From: Desulfomicrobium apsheronum
GTDB taxonomy: Bacteria; Desulfobacterota; Desulfovibrionia; Desulfovibrionales; Desulfomicrobiaceae
DNA: 64,000 nt
Reading direction: 5' to 3'
NCBI RefSeq assembly: GCF_900114115.1
Contig: NZ_FORX01000004.1
Span: 62,001-126,000, forward strand
The position numbers were made by a program, and so were the translations under genes. The first letter of the stretch is position 1. Each line of letters starts with the position of its first letter. Below are positions 1 to 9,376 of this stretch, in pieces. The notes under the pieces were generated by a model that did no database searches, was not told the DNA's origin, and worked only from the letters and a program-made list of their open reading frames with translations.

Positions 1-2
1 CT

Positions 3-518
3 TCACCGCTTGTCGCTTTATACATAGCAGACAGAATTAATAAATCAAATCAAGAAAGAGAAAGAAAAATAAACATCTTTCGTCAGCTAATGGCTACTAG
101 ACATCAAATACTTGGAAAGCAGCACGTTGAAGCGCTTAACATGATCCATTTTGAATTTTCTCAAGAAAAAAATGAAGAGAGAGACGTGTATGAAGCGTGG
201 AAAGAATTGCACGATCATTTCAGCGATATTAATAATTTTGGTGAAAGAACAGAAATAACAGCACCAGAAAGGGAAAGACTACACTTAGACCTTCTTTCGA
301 AAATGGCTAAATGTCTTGGCTATAAGTTTGACAGAGTCATTATAAACAAGGGCCATTACTATCCTGAATATTTAAGTCAAGTCGATGCAGACCTTTCTAT
401 GATCAGAAAAGGGCTAACTCGAATTTTTTCATTTGACACGCCATTATTTCCTGTTTGGATTTCAAATCTGCATCCACCTGAAACAAACGACACTCAAAAA
501 GAAACCTTATCTGACTAA
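3..518 (+). CDS. DUF6680-like protein, 5' end outside window
   Basis: The reading frame is open from base 3, so the gene starts upstream of the window; the first in-frame ATG at 90 is internal. The visible N-terminal part (LVALYIADRINK, then a charged ERERK stretch and IFRQLMATR) followed by HVEALNMIHFEF resembles the DUF6680 family, whose members begin with a hydrophobic segment and then a helical soluble domain. Function is unknown. The gene is AT-rich compared with the DNA after 800 and lies just beyond the 3' end of a tRNA gene, so it may belong to an integrated element. The family call is from memory of the motif. Confidence 0.6.
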   Translation, partial: SPLVALYIADRINKSNQERERKINIFRQLMATRHQILGKQHVEALNMIHFEFSQEKNEERDVYEAWKELHDHFSDINNFGERTEITAPERERLHLDLLSKMAKCLGYKFDRVIINKGHYYPEYLSQVDADLSMIRKGLTRIFSFDTPLFPVWISNLHPPETNDTQKETLSD

Positions 519-604
519 GTTTTTAATCAAACGCAGTGGACTTTATGGGCTTTGGCTGGGATTTACTGGAAAAATGCTGTTTTCGTATCGTTCTGATACA
601 AAAG

Positions 605-648
605 AAAAACCCGATAAACTTTCCTTGTTGGATAATTTATCGGGTAAT
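605..648 (-). terminator. Intrinsic terminator of tRNA-Leu
   Basis: A perfect 9-bp inverted repeat (610-618 with 636-644, core CCCGATAAA) is followed, on the minus strand, by a T-rich run (TTTTTCTTTT). It sits 13 bases past the CCA end of the tRNA. Confidence 0.7.
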
Positions 649-660
649 TTCAAGGTCTTA

Positions 661-746
661 TGGTACCGGAGGCGAGACTCGAACTCGCAAGGGGTTGCCC
701 CCGGAGGATTTTGAGTCCTCTGCGTCTACCATTCCACCACTCCGGC
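661..746 (-). tRNA. tRNA-Leu (anticodon CAA)
   Basis: The minus strand folds as a class II tRNA. The acceptor stem GCCGGAG pairs with CTCCGGT (G-U at the first pair), the 3' CCA is encoded, the anticodon loop is CTCAAAA giving CAA, and a long variable arm is present (GGGGGCAACCCC). The T arm carries GTTCGAGTC. The length of 86 nt fits tRNA-Leu. Confidence 0.96.
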
Positions 747-885
747 GTGAGGAGTCGTTCTTATTGAAGCCGATGTTCAAAGTCAACCGGATTCTTGATA
801 AAAATCCATGTCCGCGAGCTTTGACCATGCGGGGCTCTTGTGGCAGGTAAGGCCGGTTGAACCTCGCAAGCCCAAGGATGCCCCA

Positions 886-1095
886 ATGCTAAGTGAAAAA
901 TTCCTGAACGAATTCGAAGAATACCTGACCTCCGGCCAACTGGAGGAGGATTACGGCTATTCCGCCGAGGATCGCAAGATCGAGATTCTTGAATACCTCG
1001 AACGCTTCATGGACCTGGCCGAGGAGGTCGACAAGGTTGCGACGCGCCTGCTCATGCCCCATCTCTCAGAAGTCATGCCCCCCAAGGGCGAATAG
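886..1095 (+). CDS. Small acidic hypothetical protein
   Basis: A 69-residue reading frame from ATG 886, with AAGGA about 8 bases upstream. It encodes a mostly helical, acidic protein (LNEFEEYL, IEILEYLERF) with no motif I recognise. A longer frame starts at 808 but has no ribosome site. The last 30 bases overlap the 3' end of convergent rsmG, which is unusual but tolerable for short genes. It could be a conserved small protein or a chance frame; amino-acid composition favours a real gene. Confidence 0.55.
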   Translation: MLSEKFLNEFEEYLTSGQLEEDYGYSAEDRKIEILEYLERFMDLAEEVDKVATRLLMPHLSEVMPPKGE

Positions 1096-1710
1096 CCGGA
1101 AATAACGTTTCTTCCCGGCCACCGGATACTCCCGAACCAGCTCCAGGCTGTAGCCTTCCACCGTGTCGGTGGACGACTCGTTGCTCATCACCAGCACCCG
1201 TCCCTGCGGGGCAAGGCAGCTTTTGACCTCGGCGAGGAGTTTCCGCCATGGCATGAAGGCCCGACTGACAATGAGATCCGCCGCGCGCCGCGCCGGGGGC
1301 AGGGCCTCCATGCGGGCGCAAATGACCTTGGTCAGCGGCAGTTTCATGTGTGCAACGGCCTGTTCCATGAAGATGGCGCGTTTTTGCCGTGGCTCCACCA
1401 GATAATATTCGCCCGACTGCCAGAAGACGCGCAGCGGGATGCCCGGCAGACCTGCTCCCGCTCCCAGATCCAAGGTCTGGGTGGGCTGGGTCCCCAAAGT
1501 GTACAGCAGATCGGCCAGATGCCAGGAGTCCTGGATCAGGGTGTCCAGGATCTCGGTCCAGGTCGAGGGGCCGACCAGGTTCATGCGGGCGTTCCACTTG
1601 ACGAGCAGGCCAAGATAGACGCTCAAAAGGCGAGCCTGGTCATCGGTCAGGACCCGCCCCAGGCCTTTGGCCCTGGCGGCGACTTCACGGGCTTCGGGAT
1701 GAGAATTCAT
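1066..1710 (-). CDS. rsmG: 16S rRNA (guanine-527-N7)-methyltransferase
   Basis: A 214-residue class I SAM-dependent methyltransferase of the RsmG/GidB family, which methylates G527 in the 530 loop of 16S rRNA. The SAM-binding motif LDLGAGAGLPG is at about residues 80-90, and the later SRAFMPW motif is typical of the family. Two in-frame ATGs lie at 1716 and 1710; an AAGGA directly abuts the first and is 6 bases from the second, so 1710 is preferred. The usual family length is about 205-215. The gene overlaps the 3' end of the small gene at 886-1095 in convergent orientation. Confidence 0.93.
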   Translation of the reverse strand: MNSHPEAREVAARAKGLGRVLTDDQARLLSVYLGLLVKWNARMNLVGPSTWTEILDTLIQDSWHLADLLYTLGTQPTQTLDLGAGAGLPGIPLRVFWQSGEYYLVEPRQKRAIFMEQAVAHMKLPLTKVICARMEALPPARRAADLIVSRAFMPWRKLLAEVKSCLAPQGRVLVMSNESSTDTVEGYSLELVREYPVAGKKRYFRLFALGGHDF

Positions 1711-1869
1711 ATGCATTCCTTGTACACGGCAGGGATGGGGTGCGCGAGGCGGCACTTTTCAGGAGCCGCTTCAAGGGACACTGCCCGGAAGGCGCGGCCC
1801 CGGGGGATTTTCCCTTTACCTGCGTGGGGGCTGCGGATACAAGCAGCTCAGTTTTTGATTGGAGGAACA

Positions 1870-2793
1870 ATGAGTACACAGAGCATCATTTTTCCCGGAC
1901 AGGGCTCGCAAGAGCCTGGAATGGGCCGGGATCTGGCGGAACACTGGTCCGAGGCCATGGACTTGTGGAAAAAAGCCGAACGCCTGAGCGGCCTGCCGCT
2001 GCGCGAAATATATTGGGACGGCGACGAAAACGCCATGGCGGTGACGCGGAATCTGCAACCCGCCCTGACTGTTGTCAACATGAACCTGTGGTGTTTTCTG
2101 GCCGAAAAGCTGAGCCCCGCCGGAGTCGCCGGGCACAGCCTGGGTGAATTCGCGGCCCTGTTCGCGGCCCGGGTCCTGTCCGTCGACGAGATTCTGGAAC
2201 TGGTCTGCCTGCGTGGCAAGCTCATGGACGAGGCCACGAACCAGGACGGACGCATGGCCGCCATCCTGAAGCTCAAGCAGGCCGTGGTCGAGGAACTGGT
2301 CGCGGCAGCCGCCAGCCTGACCGGACAGGAAATCCGCATCGCCAACTACAACACCCCGGGCCAGTTCGTGATCAGCGGACACGCCCAGGCCGTGGACCAT
2401 GTCTGCGCGAACGCCAAGCCCCACAAGGGCCGGGCCCTGGTGCTGCCGGTCAGCAACGCCTTCCACTCCCCGTACATGAGCGAAGCCGGAGACGAACTGG
2501 CCAAATTCATGGACAGGCTGGATTGGCACGACCCGAAAATCCCGGTCTATCTGAACGTCACGGCCAGACCCGAAGCGGACGCGCGGGTCCTGAAAGAAAC
2601 CGTGAAGCGCCAGATGACCTCTTCCGTGCACTGGACCCAGACCATCGAGAACCAGTATGCCGACGGCATGCGCTCCTTTGTGGAGCTGGGTCCCAAGGGC
2701 GCCCTGTCGCGCATGGTTTCGCAGATACTTAAAGACCGGGACGGGGTCGAAACCCTGTCCATCAGCACTCTTGAACAAGCCGCTAGCCTTTGA
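1870..2793 (+). CDS. fabD: Malonyl-CoA:ACP S-malonyltransferase
   Basis: A 307-residue FabD that transfers malonyl from CoA to acyl carrier protein for type II fatty acid synthesis. It has FPGQGSQ at residues 8-14, the nucleophile elbow GHSLGEF with Ser90, and the downstream catalytic His in NAFHSPYM. The start is fixed by a GGAGGA site 4 bases before ATG 1870; the frame is open further upstream but without a ribosome site and antisense to rsmG. It is not in a fab cluster: the next gene, argS, follows after 12 bases with its own GAGGAG. Confidence 0.96.
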   Translation: MSTQSIIFPGQGSQEPGMGRDLAEHWSEAMDLWKKAERLSGLPLREIYWDGDENAMAVTRNLQPALTVVNMNLWCFLAEKLSPAGVAGHSLGEFAALFAARVLSVDEILELVCLRGKLMDEATNQDGRMAAILKLKQAVVEELVAAAASLTGQEIRIANYNTPGQFVISGHAQAVDHVCANAKPHKGRALVLPVSNAFHSPYMSEAGDELAKFMDRLDWHDPKIPVYLNVTARPEADARVLKETVKRQMTSSVHWTQTIENQYADGMRSFVELGPKGALSRMVSQILKDRDGVETLSISTLEQAASL

Positions 2794-2805
2794 GGAGATT
2801 CTGGC

Positions 2806-4461
2806 ATGAAAGCCAAAAACTATATTCTTGAAAAATTGACCGCACTCATGGCCGCCAAGGGCGCAGCCCTGCCTGCCAAGACCACCATCGAAGCCCCCAA
2901 GAGCGAGCAGCACGGCGACATGGCCACCAACATCGCCATGGTCATGCCCCGGGAGAAGGGGCAGAATCCCCGCGCCGCGGCCGAAGAGCTCAAAGCGGAG
3001 CTGCTGGCCATGTGCCCCGAGATCGAGGACATCGAGATCGCCGGGCCGGGCTTCATCAATTTCACCTTCAAGCCCGTCTTCTGGCAGGAAGTGGCGCTGG
3101 CGGCGCTCGAAGGCAACGAAGATTTCGGACGGATCAATATCGGCCAGGGTCGCAAGGTGCAGGTCGAATACGTGTCCGCCAACCCCACCGGCCCGCTGCA
3201 TATCGGGCACGGACGCGGCGCGGCCGTGGGCGACAGCCTGACCCGCATCCTGCGCTTCACCGGACATGAGGTCGAGACCGAGTACTATCTCAATGATGCC
3301 GGCCGCCAGATGCGCCTGTTGGGTCTGGCCGTGTGGGTGCGCTACCAGCAGGCCTGCGGCATCGAGATCCCCTTCCCCGAAGATTGCTACCGGGGCGATT
3401 ACATTAGGGACATCTCGAACGCGTTGCTGGCCGAACGCGGCAAGGCCCTCCTGGACCTGCCCGAGGAAGAAGCGCTGGACCTCTGCTATGAGCGCGGCAT
3501 GACGGACATCCTGAACGGCATCAAGCAGGACCTCATCGATTTTCGCGTCGAACATCAGCACTGGTTCTCGGAAAAGAGCCTGGTAGACGGCGGCCAGGTC
3601 GAGGCATCGCTGAATCGTCTTCTGGCCGAGGGCCGGGCCTATGAAAAAGACGGCGCCCTGTGGTTCAGATCCACCGATCACGGCGATGACAAGGACCGCG
3701 TCCTCAGAAAGTCCGACGGCCTTTTGACCTATTTCGCCTCCGACATCGCCTACCACGACAACAAGATCGCGCGCGGCTTCGACATGATGGTCGACATCTG
3801 GGGCGCGGACCATCACGGCTACGTGCCGCGCATGAAGGCGGCCATCGAGGCTCTCGGCAAGGACCGCGAATCCCTTCAGGTCATCCTGGTGCAGCTTGTG
3901 AACCTGATCCAGGGCGGCGAACAGATCGCCATGTCAACCCGCGCCGGCAAGTTCGAGACCTTGGCCGATGTCTGCGCCGAGGTGGGCGTGGATGCAGCGC
4001 GTTTCATCTTCCTGTCGCGCAAGAGCGATTCGCACCTGGACTTCGACCTGGACGTGGTCAAGCAGCAGTCCATGGACAACCCGGTCTACTACGTCCAGTA
4101 CGCCCATGCCCGCATCAGCTCGCTCATGCGCAAGGCCGAGGAACAGGGCGTGGCCCTGCCCGAGCCGTCCGGCGCGCTCATGGCCCTCTTGACCACGCCC
4201 GAGGACAAGGCGCTGTTCAAGGCCCTCGACGCCTTCGAGGACACCCTCGAACTTGCGGCCCGAACCCTCTCGCCGCATCATGTCAGCTATTACTTGATGG
4301 AACTTGCAGGGCTGCTGCACCGCTATTACACTGTGCATCACATTCTGTCCGGAGATGACCATGCACTCTTGCAGGCCCGCATCCTTCTCTTCCGGGCCGT
4401 GGCCGGAGTGCTCAAGGCCGGTCTTGATCTGCTTGGAGTAAGCGCGCCCGAGCGCATGTAG
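2806..4461 (+). CDS. argS: Arginyl-tRNA synthetase
   Basis: A 551-residue class I synthetase charging tRNA-Arg. The N-terminal additional domain is followed by the catalytic HIGH motif (residues 132-135, in [12 protein letters not shown]). The KMSKS position is degenerate (MSTRAGKFE), as is common in ArgRS. The C-terminal anticodon-binding DALR domain ends in PERM, a typical ArgRS terminus. The gene sits between fabD and a SPOR-domain gene in a compact co-directional run, probably one operon. Confidence 0.97.
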   Translation: MKAKNYILEKLTALMAAKGAALPAKTTIEAPKSEQHGDMATNIAMVMPREKGQNPRAAAEELKAELLAMCPEIEDIEIAGPGFINFTFKPVFWQEVALAALEGNEDFGRINIGQGRKVQVEYVSANPTGPLHIGHGRGAAVGDSLTRILRFTGHEVETEYYLNDAGRQMRLLGLAVWVRYQQACGIEIPFPEDCYRGDYIRDISNALLAERGKALLDLPEEEALDLCYERGMTDILNGIKQDLIDFRVEHQHWFSEKSLVDGGQVEASLNRLLAEGRAYEKDGALWFRSTDHGDDKDRVLRKSDGLLTYFASDIAYHDNKIARGFDMMVDIWGADHHGYVPRMKAAIEALGKDRESLQVILVQLVNLIQGGEQIAMSTRAGKFETLADVCAEVGVDAARFIFLSRKSDSHLDFDLDVVKQQSMDNPVYYVQYAHARISSLMRKAEEQGVALPEPSGALMALLTTPEDKALFKALDAFEDTLELAARTLSPHHVSYYLMELAGLLHRYYTVHHILSGDDHALLQARILLFRAVAGVLKAGLDLLGVSAPERM

Positions 4462-4482
4462 CCCGATCGGACTCACGGAACC

Positions 4483-5187
4483 ATGATCACACGCAAATCA
4501 AGCACCACCAAAAAAAAGGACAAGAACAAGCTCAGCTTTCATCTGGGCCTGTCGGGGTTCCTGTCCCTGGCCGTGCTCGTGGTTATCGGCATGGCCTGGT
4601 CGTTCATTCTCGGCGTCATCGTTGGGCGTGGCTACCAGCCTGAAAAGATGGCCATGGAAATGGCCCAAAAGGTTCTCCCCGAAGACTTCCCCCTGCTGAC
4701 CGAAAAGAACGAGGAAGTTCTGAAGGGAGAGGAGCTCGAATTCTTCGACAAGCTGAAGCAGGGACCCACTTCCGTGGCCCCGGCTCCGGCCCCGCAAGCC
4801 AAGGCTCCGACGCCTCCGCAGCCCAAGCCTCAGGCCGCCCCCGCGCCCAAGCCGGAGCAGTCGCCCATTGAGGCGGCCCTGCAATCCGCTGCCGCCGTGG
4901 TCGGTCAGAGCCCTTCGGCAGTGGCAAAACCAGCCAAGGAAGAGGTCTTTGTCTTCAACTATCAGGTCGCGGCCCTTGCTTCCATGGAGCAGGCCCAGAC
5001 CTTCCTGAAAAAGCTCGATCCCGCGAAATTCAAGACATCCGTGGTCACGGCCACCCACGAGGGCAAGACCTGGTACCGGGTCTACGTGCATCATCAGGGC
5101 ACCGTGGATTCGGCCCTGGCCCTGAAGGAACAGCTCAAGGGCAGCGGCATCGGCGGCGTTCTGCTGCGCTCCCGCACCCCGCTCTGA
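4483..5187 (+). CDS. SPOR-domain inner-membrane protein
   Basis: A 234-residue bitopic protein. It has a short Lys-rich cytoplasmic start (STTKKKDKNK), one membrane helix at about 20-45, a Pro/Ala/Lys/Gln linker (roughly 95-150), and a C-terminal SPOR domain (about 160-234) with the expected alternation of strands and helices. SPOR domains bind denuded septal peptidoglycan, so a periplasmic role in cell-wall or division processes is inferred (FtsN/DedD-like). It lies 21 bases after argS, an arrangement seen in many deltaproteobacteria. Confidence 0.85.
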   Translation: MITRKSSTTKKKDKNKLSFHLGLSGFLSLAVLVVIGMAWSFILGVIVGRGYQPEKMAMEMAQKVLPEDFPLLTEKNEEVLKGEELEFFDKLKQGPTSVAPAPAPQAKAPTPPQPKPQAAPAPKPEQSPIEAALQSAAAVVGQSPSAVAKPAKEEVFVFNYQVAALASMEQAQTFLKKLDPAKFKTSVVTATHEGKTWYRVYVHHQGTVDSALALKEQLKGSGIGGVLLRSRTPL

Positions 5188-5241
5188 TCCCGCGCCTTGC
5201 CACGGCCCCAGGGCATACCATCCTCTTTGACGGAGACAACA

Positions 5242-6117
5242 ATGCATCACGAATTCTTTGACCTCGGCCCCCGGCAGGGACGAAACATCCACGTACTGCC
5301 CGTTCCTTACGAAGGCACGGTCAGCTACGGCACGGGCACGCGCCTGGGTCCGGAGGCCCTGTTCCGGGCCAGCGTGCAGATAGAATCCTATGATGCGGAG
5401 CTGGACCTCGATCTGACCGATCTGGCCCACTTCACCCCGCTGCCCGTGATCCATCCCCCGGCCACCGGCCCCGAAGGACTGCATCAGGCCATACGCGAAC
5501 AGCTCGCGGAACTCGACGCGGCCAAGGATTTCGTCCTGACGCTGGGCGGCGAGCACTCGGTGCCCCTGCCCCTTTTCGAATTCTACCACGCGGCCCATCC
5601 CGATCTGGTCCTGCTGCACATCGACGCCCACGCCGATCTGCGCGCAACCTACGAGGACAGCCCGTATTCCCACGCCTGCATCATGGCCCGGGCCCGGCAA
5701 ATGGGCATCCCCCTGGCCCAGATCGGCATCCGCTCCCTGTGCCGGGAGCAACGGGACTACATGCGCGCGCAGAACCCGGCGGAGCTCATGACCCTCTTCG
5801 CCTGGGACCTGCCCGCTCCCGGCGAGGCGGCCGAACGCATCCGGGCCTTTGTCGGAAACAGGCCCATGTACATCTCCTTCGACGTTGACGGCATGGACCC
5901 AAGCGTCATTCCCGGCACCGGCACGCCCGAGCCCGGAGGCATTTCCTACGCCTGGATGACCCGCTTCTGGAAGGAGCTGTGGCTCGACGGGCTGGGCCCG
6001 AAGCTGGTCGGCATGGACATGTGCGAACTCGCGCCCATCCACGGCTCTCAGGCTTCGGAAACGGCCGCCGTCAAACTCATCCAGCGCATCCTGACCGCCT
6101 GGCTCGGACTCGCCTAG
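5242..6117 (+). CDS. speB: Agmatinase (ureohydrolase family)
   Basis: A 291-residue ureohydrolase with the full binuclear Mn set: GGEHS (102-106), HIDAHADLR (about 126-134), SFDVDGMDP and the late CELAP segment. Agmatinase would convert agmatine to putrescine and urea. The start at 5242 is chosen for its GGAG site 7-10 bases upstream; an earlier in-frame start at 5197 has none. The arginase/agmatinase family also includes formiminoglutamase and guanidine hydrolases; agmatinase is the most likely but substrate is not proven by sequence. The next gene starts 3 bases after the stop. Confidence 0.85.
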   Translation: MHHEFFDLGPRQGRNIHVLPVPYEGTVSYGTGTRLGPEALFRASVQIESYDAELDLDLTDLAHFTPLPVIHPPATGPEGLHQAIREQLAELDAAKDFVLTLGGEHSVPLPLFEFYHAAHPDLVLLHIDAHADLRATYEDSPYSHACIMARARQMGIPLAQIGIRSLCREQRDYMRAQNPAELMTLFAWDLPAPGEAAERIRAFVGNRPMYISFDVDGMDPSVIPGTGTPEPGGISYAWMTRFWKELWLDGLGPKLVGMDMCELAPIHGSQASETAAVKLIQRILTAWLGLA

Positions 6118-6119
6118 AT

Positions 6120-7289
6120 ATGAACAGCGTGGGCGATCTGCTGACCCTCACGGTCGAAAAACTACTCTGGCGCGGACGTGGGCTGGCCCGTCTGGACTCC
6201 GGACAGGTGGTCATGATCGAACCCGGGGTGCTCCCGGACGAGGTCGTGAGCGTGCGCGTGACCAAGGCCGCCAAGGATTTCCTGCAGGCCGAGGCCGTGA
6301 GAATCCTAACCCCCTCGCCCCTGCGCGGAGTTCATCCCTGCCCTCACGCAGCGGACTGCGGCGGATCGCGCTTCGGCATGGTCGCCCCGGAAACAGGCAC
6401 CCAGCTCAAAGCGGACATCCTGCGCGACGCCCTGCCCCGCGCCCTTGGCCGGGATCATGGCCTGCGCATCCCCGAGCTGCGCGTCGTGCCCAGTCCTGGG
6501 GGCTGGCGCTACCGCCTGCGCGGCCAGATCCATGTCCGCTCGGGCCGTCCCCACGCCATGGGACACGCCAGCAACGACCTTGTGCCCCTGACCGACTGCC
6601 TGCTCCTGTGCGAACCTCTGGCCAAGGCCATGCCCGGCCTTGCGAAAACCCTGCCGGACGGCCGCTTCACCATCGCGGCCAGCCCGGACACAGGGCAGAC
6701 CGCAACGGAACAGGACGACGTGCTGCTGCCCTTTTCCTTTCCCGAGTTCGGCCTGACCCTGCAACTGCCGCCCAGTACGTTCTTCCAGGCCAACTGGGCA
6801 CTGAACCAGCAGTTGGTGCGCAGCACCGTGGACGCCCTGGACGGCTTCGAGCGCGTCGCCGACCTCTTCTGCGGAGCGGGAAACTTCGCCCTGCCCCTGG
6901 CCAGCCGTGGCAAGACCGTGCTGGCAGTTGAAGGCTCCCTCCCGGCCGTGACCACCGGCACGCGCAACGCCGAGCGCCTGAACCTTGACTCCGTCACCTT
7001 CCGCGACGCGAATCTGGCGCGGCCCGCCGCCTGGAAGATGGTTGGCGACTTCGCCCCCCGCGCCGCCATCCTGGACCCGCCCCGCACCGGAGCCAAGGGC
7101 ATCGGCAGCACCCTGCTCGGCATGCAGGGCCTTGAACGCCTGGCCTGGGTCTCCTGCGACGTGGTCAACACCATCCGCGACGCAAAACCGCTGCTTGCAG
7201 CCGGCTGGCGCATATCCTCCCTGACTCTCTTCGACATGTTCCCCGGCACCTGGCACATGGAAGTGCTCATGATCCTGGACCGTCCCTGA
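6120..7289 (+). CDS. 23S rRNA m5U methyltransferase (RlmD/RumA type)
   Basis: A 389-residue TrmA/RumA-family enzyme that methylates C5 of uridine in RNA. An N-terminal TRAM-like domain (about 5-55) is followed by Cys residues that can hold a 4Fe-4S cluster (CPHAADCGG and a later LLLCEP). The SAM site is DLFCGAGNF (about 246), then DPPRTG (about 318), with the catalytic Cys in WVSCD (about 344). Family members usually read SCNP here. There is no clear ribosome site, so translation is probably coupled to speB, whose stop is 2 bases away. Confidence 0.88.
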   Translation: MNSVGDLLTLTVEKLLWRGRGLARLDSGQVVMIEPGVLPDEVVSVRVTKAAKDFLQAEAVRILTPSPLRGVHPCPHAADCGGSRFGMVAPETGTQLKADILRDALPRALGRDHGLRIPELRVVPSPGGWRYRLRGQIHVRSGRPHAMGHASNDLVPLTDCLLLCEPLAKAMPGLAKTLPDGRFTIAASPDTGQTATEQDDVLLPFSFPEFGLTLQLPPSTFFQANWALNQQLVRSTVDALDGFERVADLFCGAGNFALPLASRGKTVLAVEGSLPAVTTGTRNAERLNLDSVTFRDANLARPAAWKMVGDFAPRAAILDPPRTGAKGIGSTLLGMQGLERLAWVSCDVVNTIRDAKPLLAAGWRISSLTLFDMFPGTWHMEVLMILDRP

Positions 7290-7379
7290 GATCCTCGCAC
7301 CGCCCCGGCCTGCGAGACTTGCGCCAATACGCGGAGAACTGTAGGACATCCTTCACACTTCACAGCCGACGGGGGGCAC

Positions 7380-9134
7380 ATGATTGAAGAGGGGATAAAC
7401 AGGCTCTGGCTCAAGCACTACGATCAGGAAGTCAGTCCGAACCTGGACTACGAAACCGTTCCGCTTTTTGAAATTCTGGAGAATGCGGCGGCCAGCTATC
7501 CGGACCGCCAGGCCATCATCTTCAACAACTGGAGCGTGAGCTACAAAAAGCTCAAGCGCCTCGTGGATCTTGCCGCCGCCAACCTGAAGAAGGTCGGGGT
7601 CAAGGCCGGTGAACGGGTGGCCATCATGCTGCCCAACTGCCCGCAGACGGTCATCAGTTACTGGGCCTGCCTCAAGATCGGGGCCGTGGTGGTCATGACC
7701 AACCCGCTCTATATGGAAAAGGAGCTGCTCCACCACTTCAACGATTCCGAAGCCAAGACACTCATCACCCTGAACCTGCTCTGGAAACGCGTGGACGCCC
7801 TGCGCTCGAAGCTGCATCTGCGACGCATCTTTGTGACCTCCATCGCCGACTGCCTGAATTTTCCGCTGAACACGCTCTACACCATCAAATCCAGACGCGA
7901 ATACAAGCTCGAACCCATCCCTTTCGACAATTCGCACGTGCTGCCCTGGAAAGGCCTGCTGAAAAGGGCGACCATCGAAGCGCCGCATCCGGTCGATCCG
8001 GTCACGGACCTGGCCGCGTTGCAGTACACCGGAGGCACCACGGGCGTGTCCAAAGGCGTCATGCTGACCCACGCCAACCTCGGCTACAACGCCCAGCAGG
8101 CCCGGGCCATCCTGCATAGCATCAAGGACTCGGGCGAGGTCATGCTCGGCCTGTTGCCCTTTTTTCATATTTATGGGCTGACCGTCTGCGTCAATTTCGG
8201 CACCCTCATCGGCGCGACGCTGGTGCCCATGGCCAAGTTCGTACCCCTGGACGTGCTCAAGACCATCCATAAGAAAAGGCCGACCATCTTTCCCTGCGCG
8301 CCTTCGATCTTCATCGCCCTGCTCCAGCAGAAAAACCTGCACAAATACGACCTGTCCTCGGTGCGCTACTGCATCTCCGGCTCCGCGCCCATGCCCGTGC
8401 CGGTCATGGAAAAATTCAACACCCTGAGCAACGGGGCCAACATCATCGAAGGCTTCGGACTGACTGAGGCGTCCCCCATCACGCACCTGAACCCCCTGCG
8501 CGGCAACAGCAAGAACGGCTCCATCGGCCTGCCCTTTCCGGACACCGACGCCGCCATCGTTGACATGGAGGTTGGCTCCCTGCCCCTGCCCGTGGGCAAG
8601 ATCGGCGAGCTCGTCATACGCGGCCCGCAGGTCATGCGGGGCTACTGGAAACGTCCCGACGAGACGGCCAGCGTACTGCGCAACGGCTGGCTCTATACCG
8701 GCGACATCGCCTACATGGACGAGGAAGGCTATTTCTTCATCGTCGACCGCAAGAAGGATCTGATCATCACCGGCGGATACAACGTCTATCCGCGCGAGAT
8801 CGATGAGGTCCTGCACGAGCACCCGGCCATCAAGGAGGCGGTCAGCGTCGGCATCACGCACAGAACCCGTGGCGAGATCATCAAGGCCTACATCGTGCTG
8901 CACGAAGGCCAGACCCTGACCAAGGCCGAAATTATCGCCTTCTGTAAGGAAAAACTGGCCAACTTCAAGGTCCCGAAACAGGTCGAATTCCGGGACGAGC
9001 TGCCCAAGAGCATTGTCGGCAAGGTTCTGCGCCGGGTCATCCGCGAAGAGGAAGACCGCAAGGCCCACGACCACTGCGAGTGCAACGGGAACAACGACGA
9101 CATCGAAACAAACGAGGATGAAAAGGATCAATAG
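7380..9134 (+). CDS. Long-chain acyl-CoA ligase (AMP-forming)
   Basis: A 584-residue member of the ANL superfamily that activates fatty acids to acyl-CoA through an acyl-adenylate. The P-loop-like motif YTGGTTGVSKG is at about residue 215, GFGLTEAS is the adenine motif, GWLYTGD is near 435 and the catalytic Lys of the C-terminal domain is in GKVLRR near 546. The final 25 residues form an unusual acidic tail with HDHCEC. A GGGG run precedes ATG 7380. It is FadD-like, but chain length is not decidable from sequence. Confidence 0.9.
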   Translation: MIEEGINRLWLKHYDQEVSPNLDYETVPLFEILENAAASYPDRQAIIFNNWSVSYKKLKRLVDLAAANLKKVGVKAGERVAIMLPNCPQTVISYWACLKIGAVVVMTNPLYMEKELLHHFNDSEAKTLITLNLLWKRVDALRSKLHLRRIFVTSIADCLNFPLNTLYTIKSRREYKLEPIPFDNSHVLPWKGLLKRATIEAPHPVDPVTDLAALQYTGGTTGVSKGVMLTHANLGYNAQQARAILHSIKDSGEVMLGLLPFFHIYGLTVCVNFGTLIGATLVPMAKFVPLDVLKTIHKKRPTIFPCAPSIFIALLQQKNLHKYDLSSVRYCISGSAPMPVPVMEKFNTLSNGANIIEGFGLTEASPITHLNPLRGNSKNGSIGLPFPDTDAAIVDMEVGSLPLPVGKIGELVIRGPQVMRGYWKRPDETASVLRNGWLYTGDIAYMDEEGYFFIVDRKKDLIITGGYNVYPREIDEVLHEHPAIKEAVSVGITHRTRGEIIKAYIVLHEGQTLTKAEIIAFCKEKLANFKVPKQVEFRDELPKSIVGKVLRRVIREEEDRKAHDHCECNGNNDDIETNEDEKDQ

Positions 9135-9162
9135 CGCCCTGTAAAGCATCGCCCGGCGGCTC

Positions 9163-9191
9163 TTGACACCCTCCGGCCCGGTACTTAGTTT
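9163..9191 (+). promoter_or_regulatory. Sigma-70-type promoter of htpX
   Basis: TTGACA at 9163-9168 and TAGTTT at 9186-9191 are separated by 17 bases, placing the transcription start just before the riboswitch. Confidence 0.55.
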
Positions 9192-9200
9192 ACCCTCTTC

Positions 9201-9316
9201 AAAGGGGAGTAGCTAGCGGTTCCCGGGCCATCCCGGCAACCGACCCGTGGTTCGTCAGTACGGCTTCAAGGCCCGGCCCCGGGAATCCGACACAGTTCGA
9301 GATCAGCCAGACCTTT
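9201..9316 (+). ncRNA. yybP-ykoY (manganese) riboswitch aptamer
   Basis: The RNA begins AAAGGGGAGUAGC and ends AGCCAGACCUUU, the two invariant arms of the yybP-ykoY aptamer (P1 formed by AAAGG with CCUUU, 9201-9205 with 9312-9316). A central CGUCAGUACG matches the conserved CGUCA loop. Known members bind Mn2+ where loops L1 and L3 dock. Here it precedes htpX rather than the usual Mn exporter. Confidence 0.88.
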
Positions 9317-9350
9317 ATCCACATGAACACGGGTAAAGGTCTTTTTCTTT
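9309..9350 (+). terminator. Riboswitch-controlled intrinsic terminator
   Basis: Bases 9309-9320 pair with 9331-9342 over 12 bp (one G-U), followed by TTTTCTTT. The left arm contains the 3' strand of aptamer stem P1, so P1 and the terminator cannot coexist: ligand binding should allow read-through into htpX (an ON switch). A third hairpin, 9331-9338 with 9347-9354, would also compete with it. The pairing is seen directly; the regulatory direction is inferred. Confidence 0.75.
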
Positions 9351-9376
9351 ACCCCGGATTTAAACGGAGAAAAAAA

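Noticed and set aside
433-850. Overlapping short frames across the tRNA-Leu region
   Set aside because: They run through the tRNA and its terminator and have no start signals.
1816-3816. Open frame of 666 codons on the minus strand, antisense to fabD and argS
   Set aside because: It mirrors two well-supported genes, has no motif or ribosome site, and long antisense frames are expected in GC-rich coding DNA.
7353-9149. Open frame of 598 codons antisense to the acyl-CoA ligase
   Set aside because: Composition is a shadow (rich in Gly, His, Asp, Val) with no recognisable domain; the plus-strand gene has all ANL motifs.
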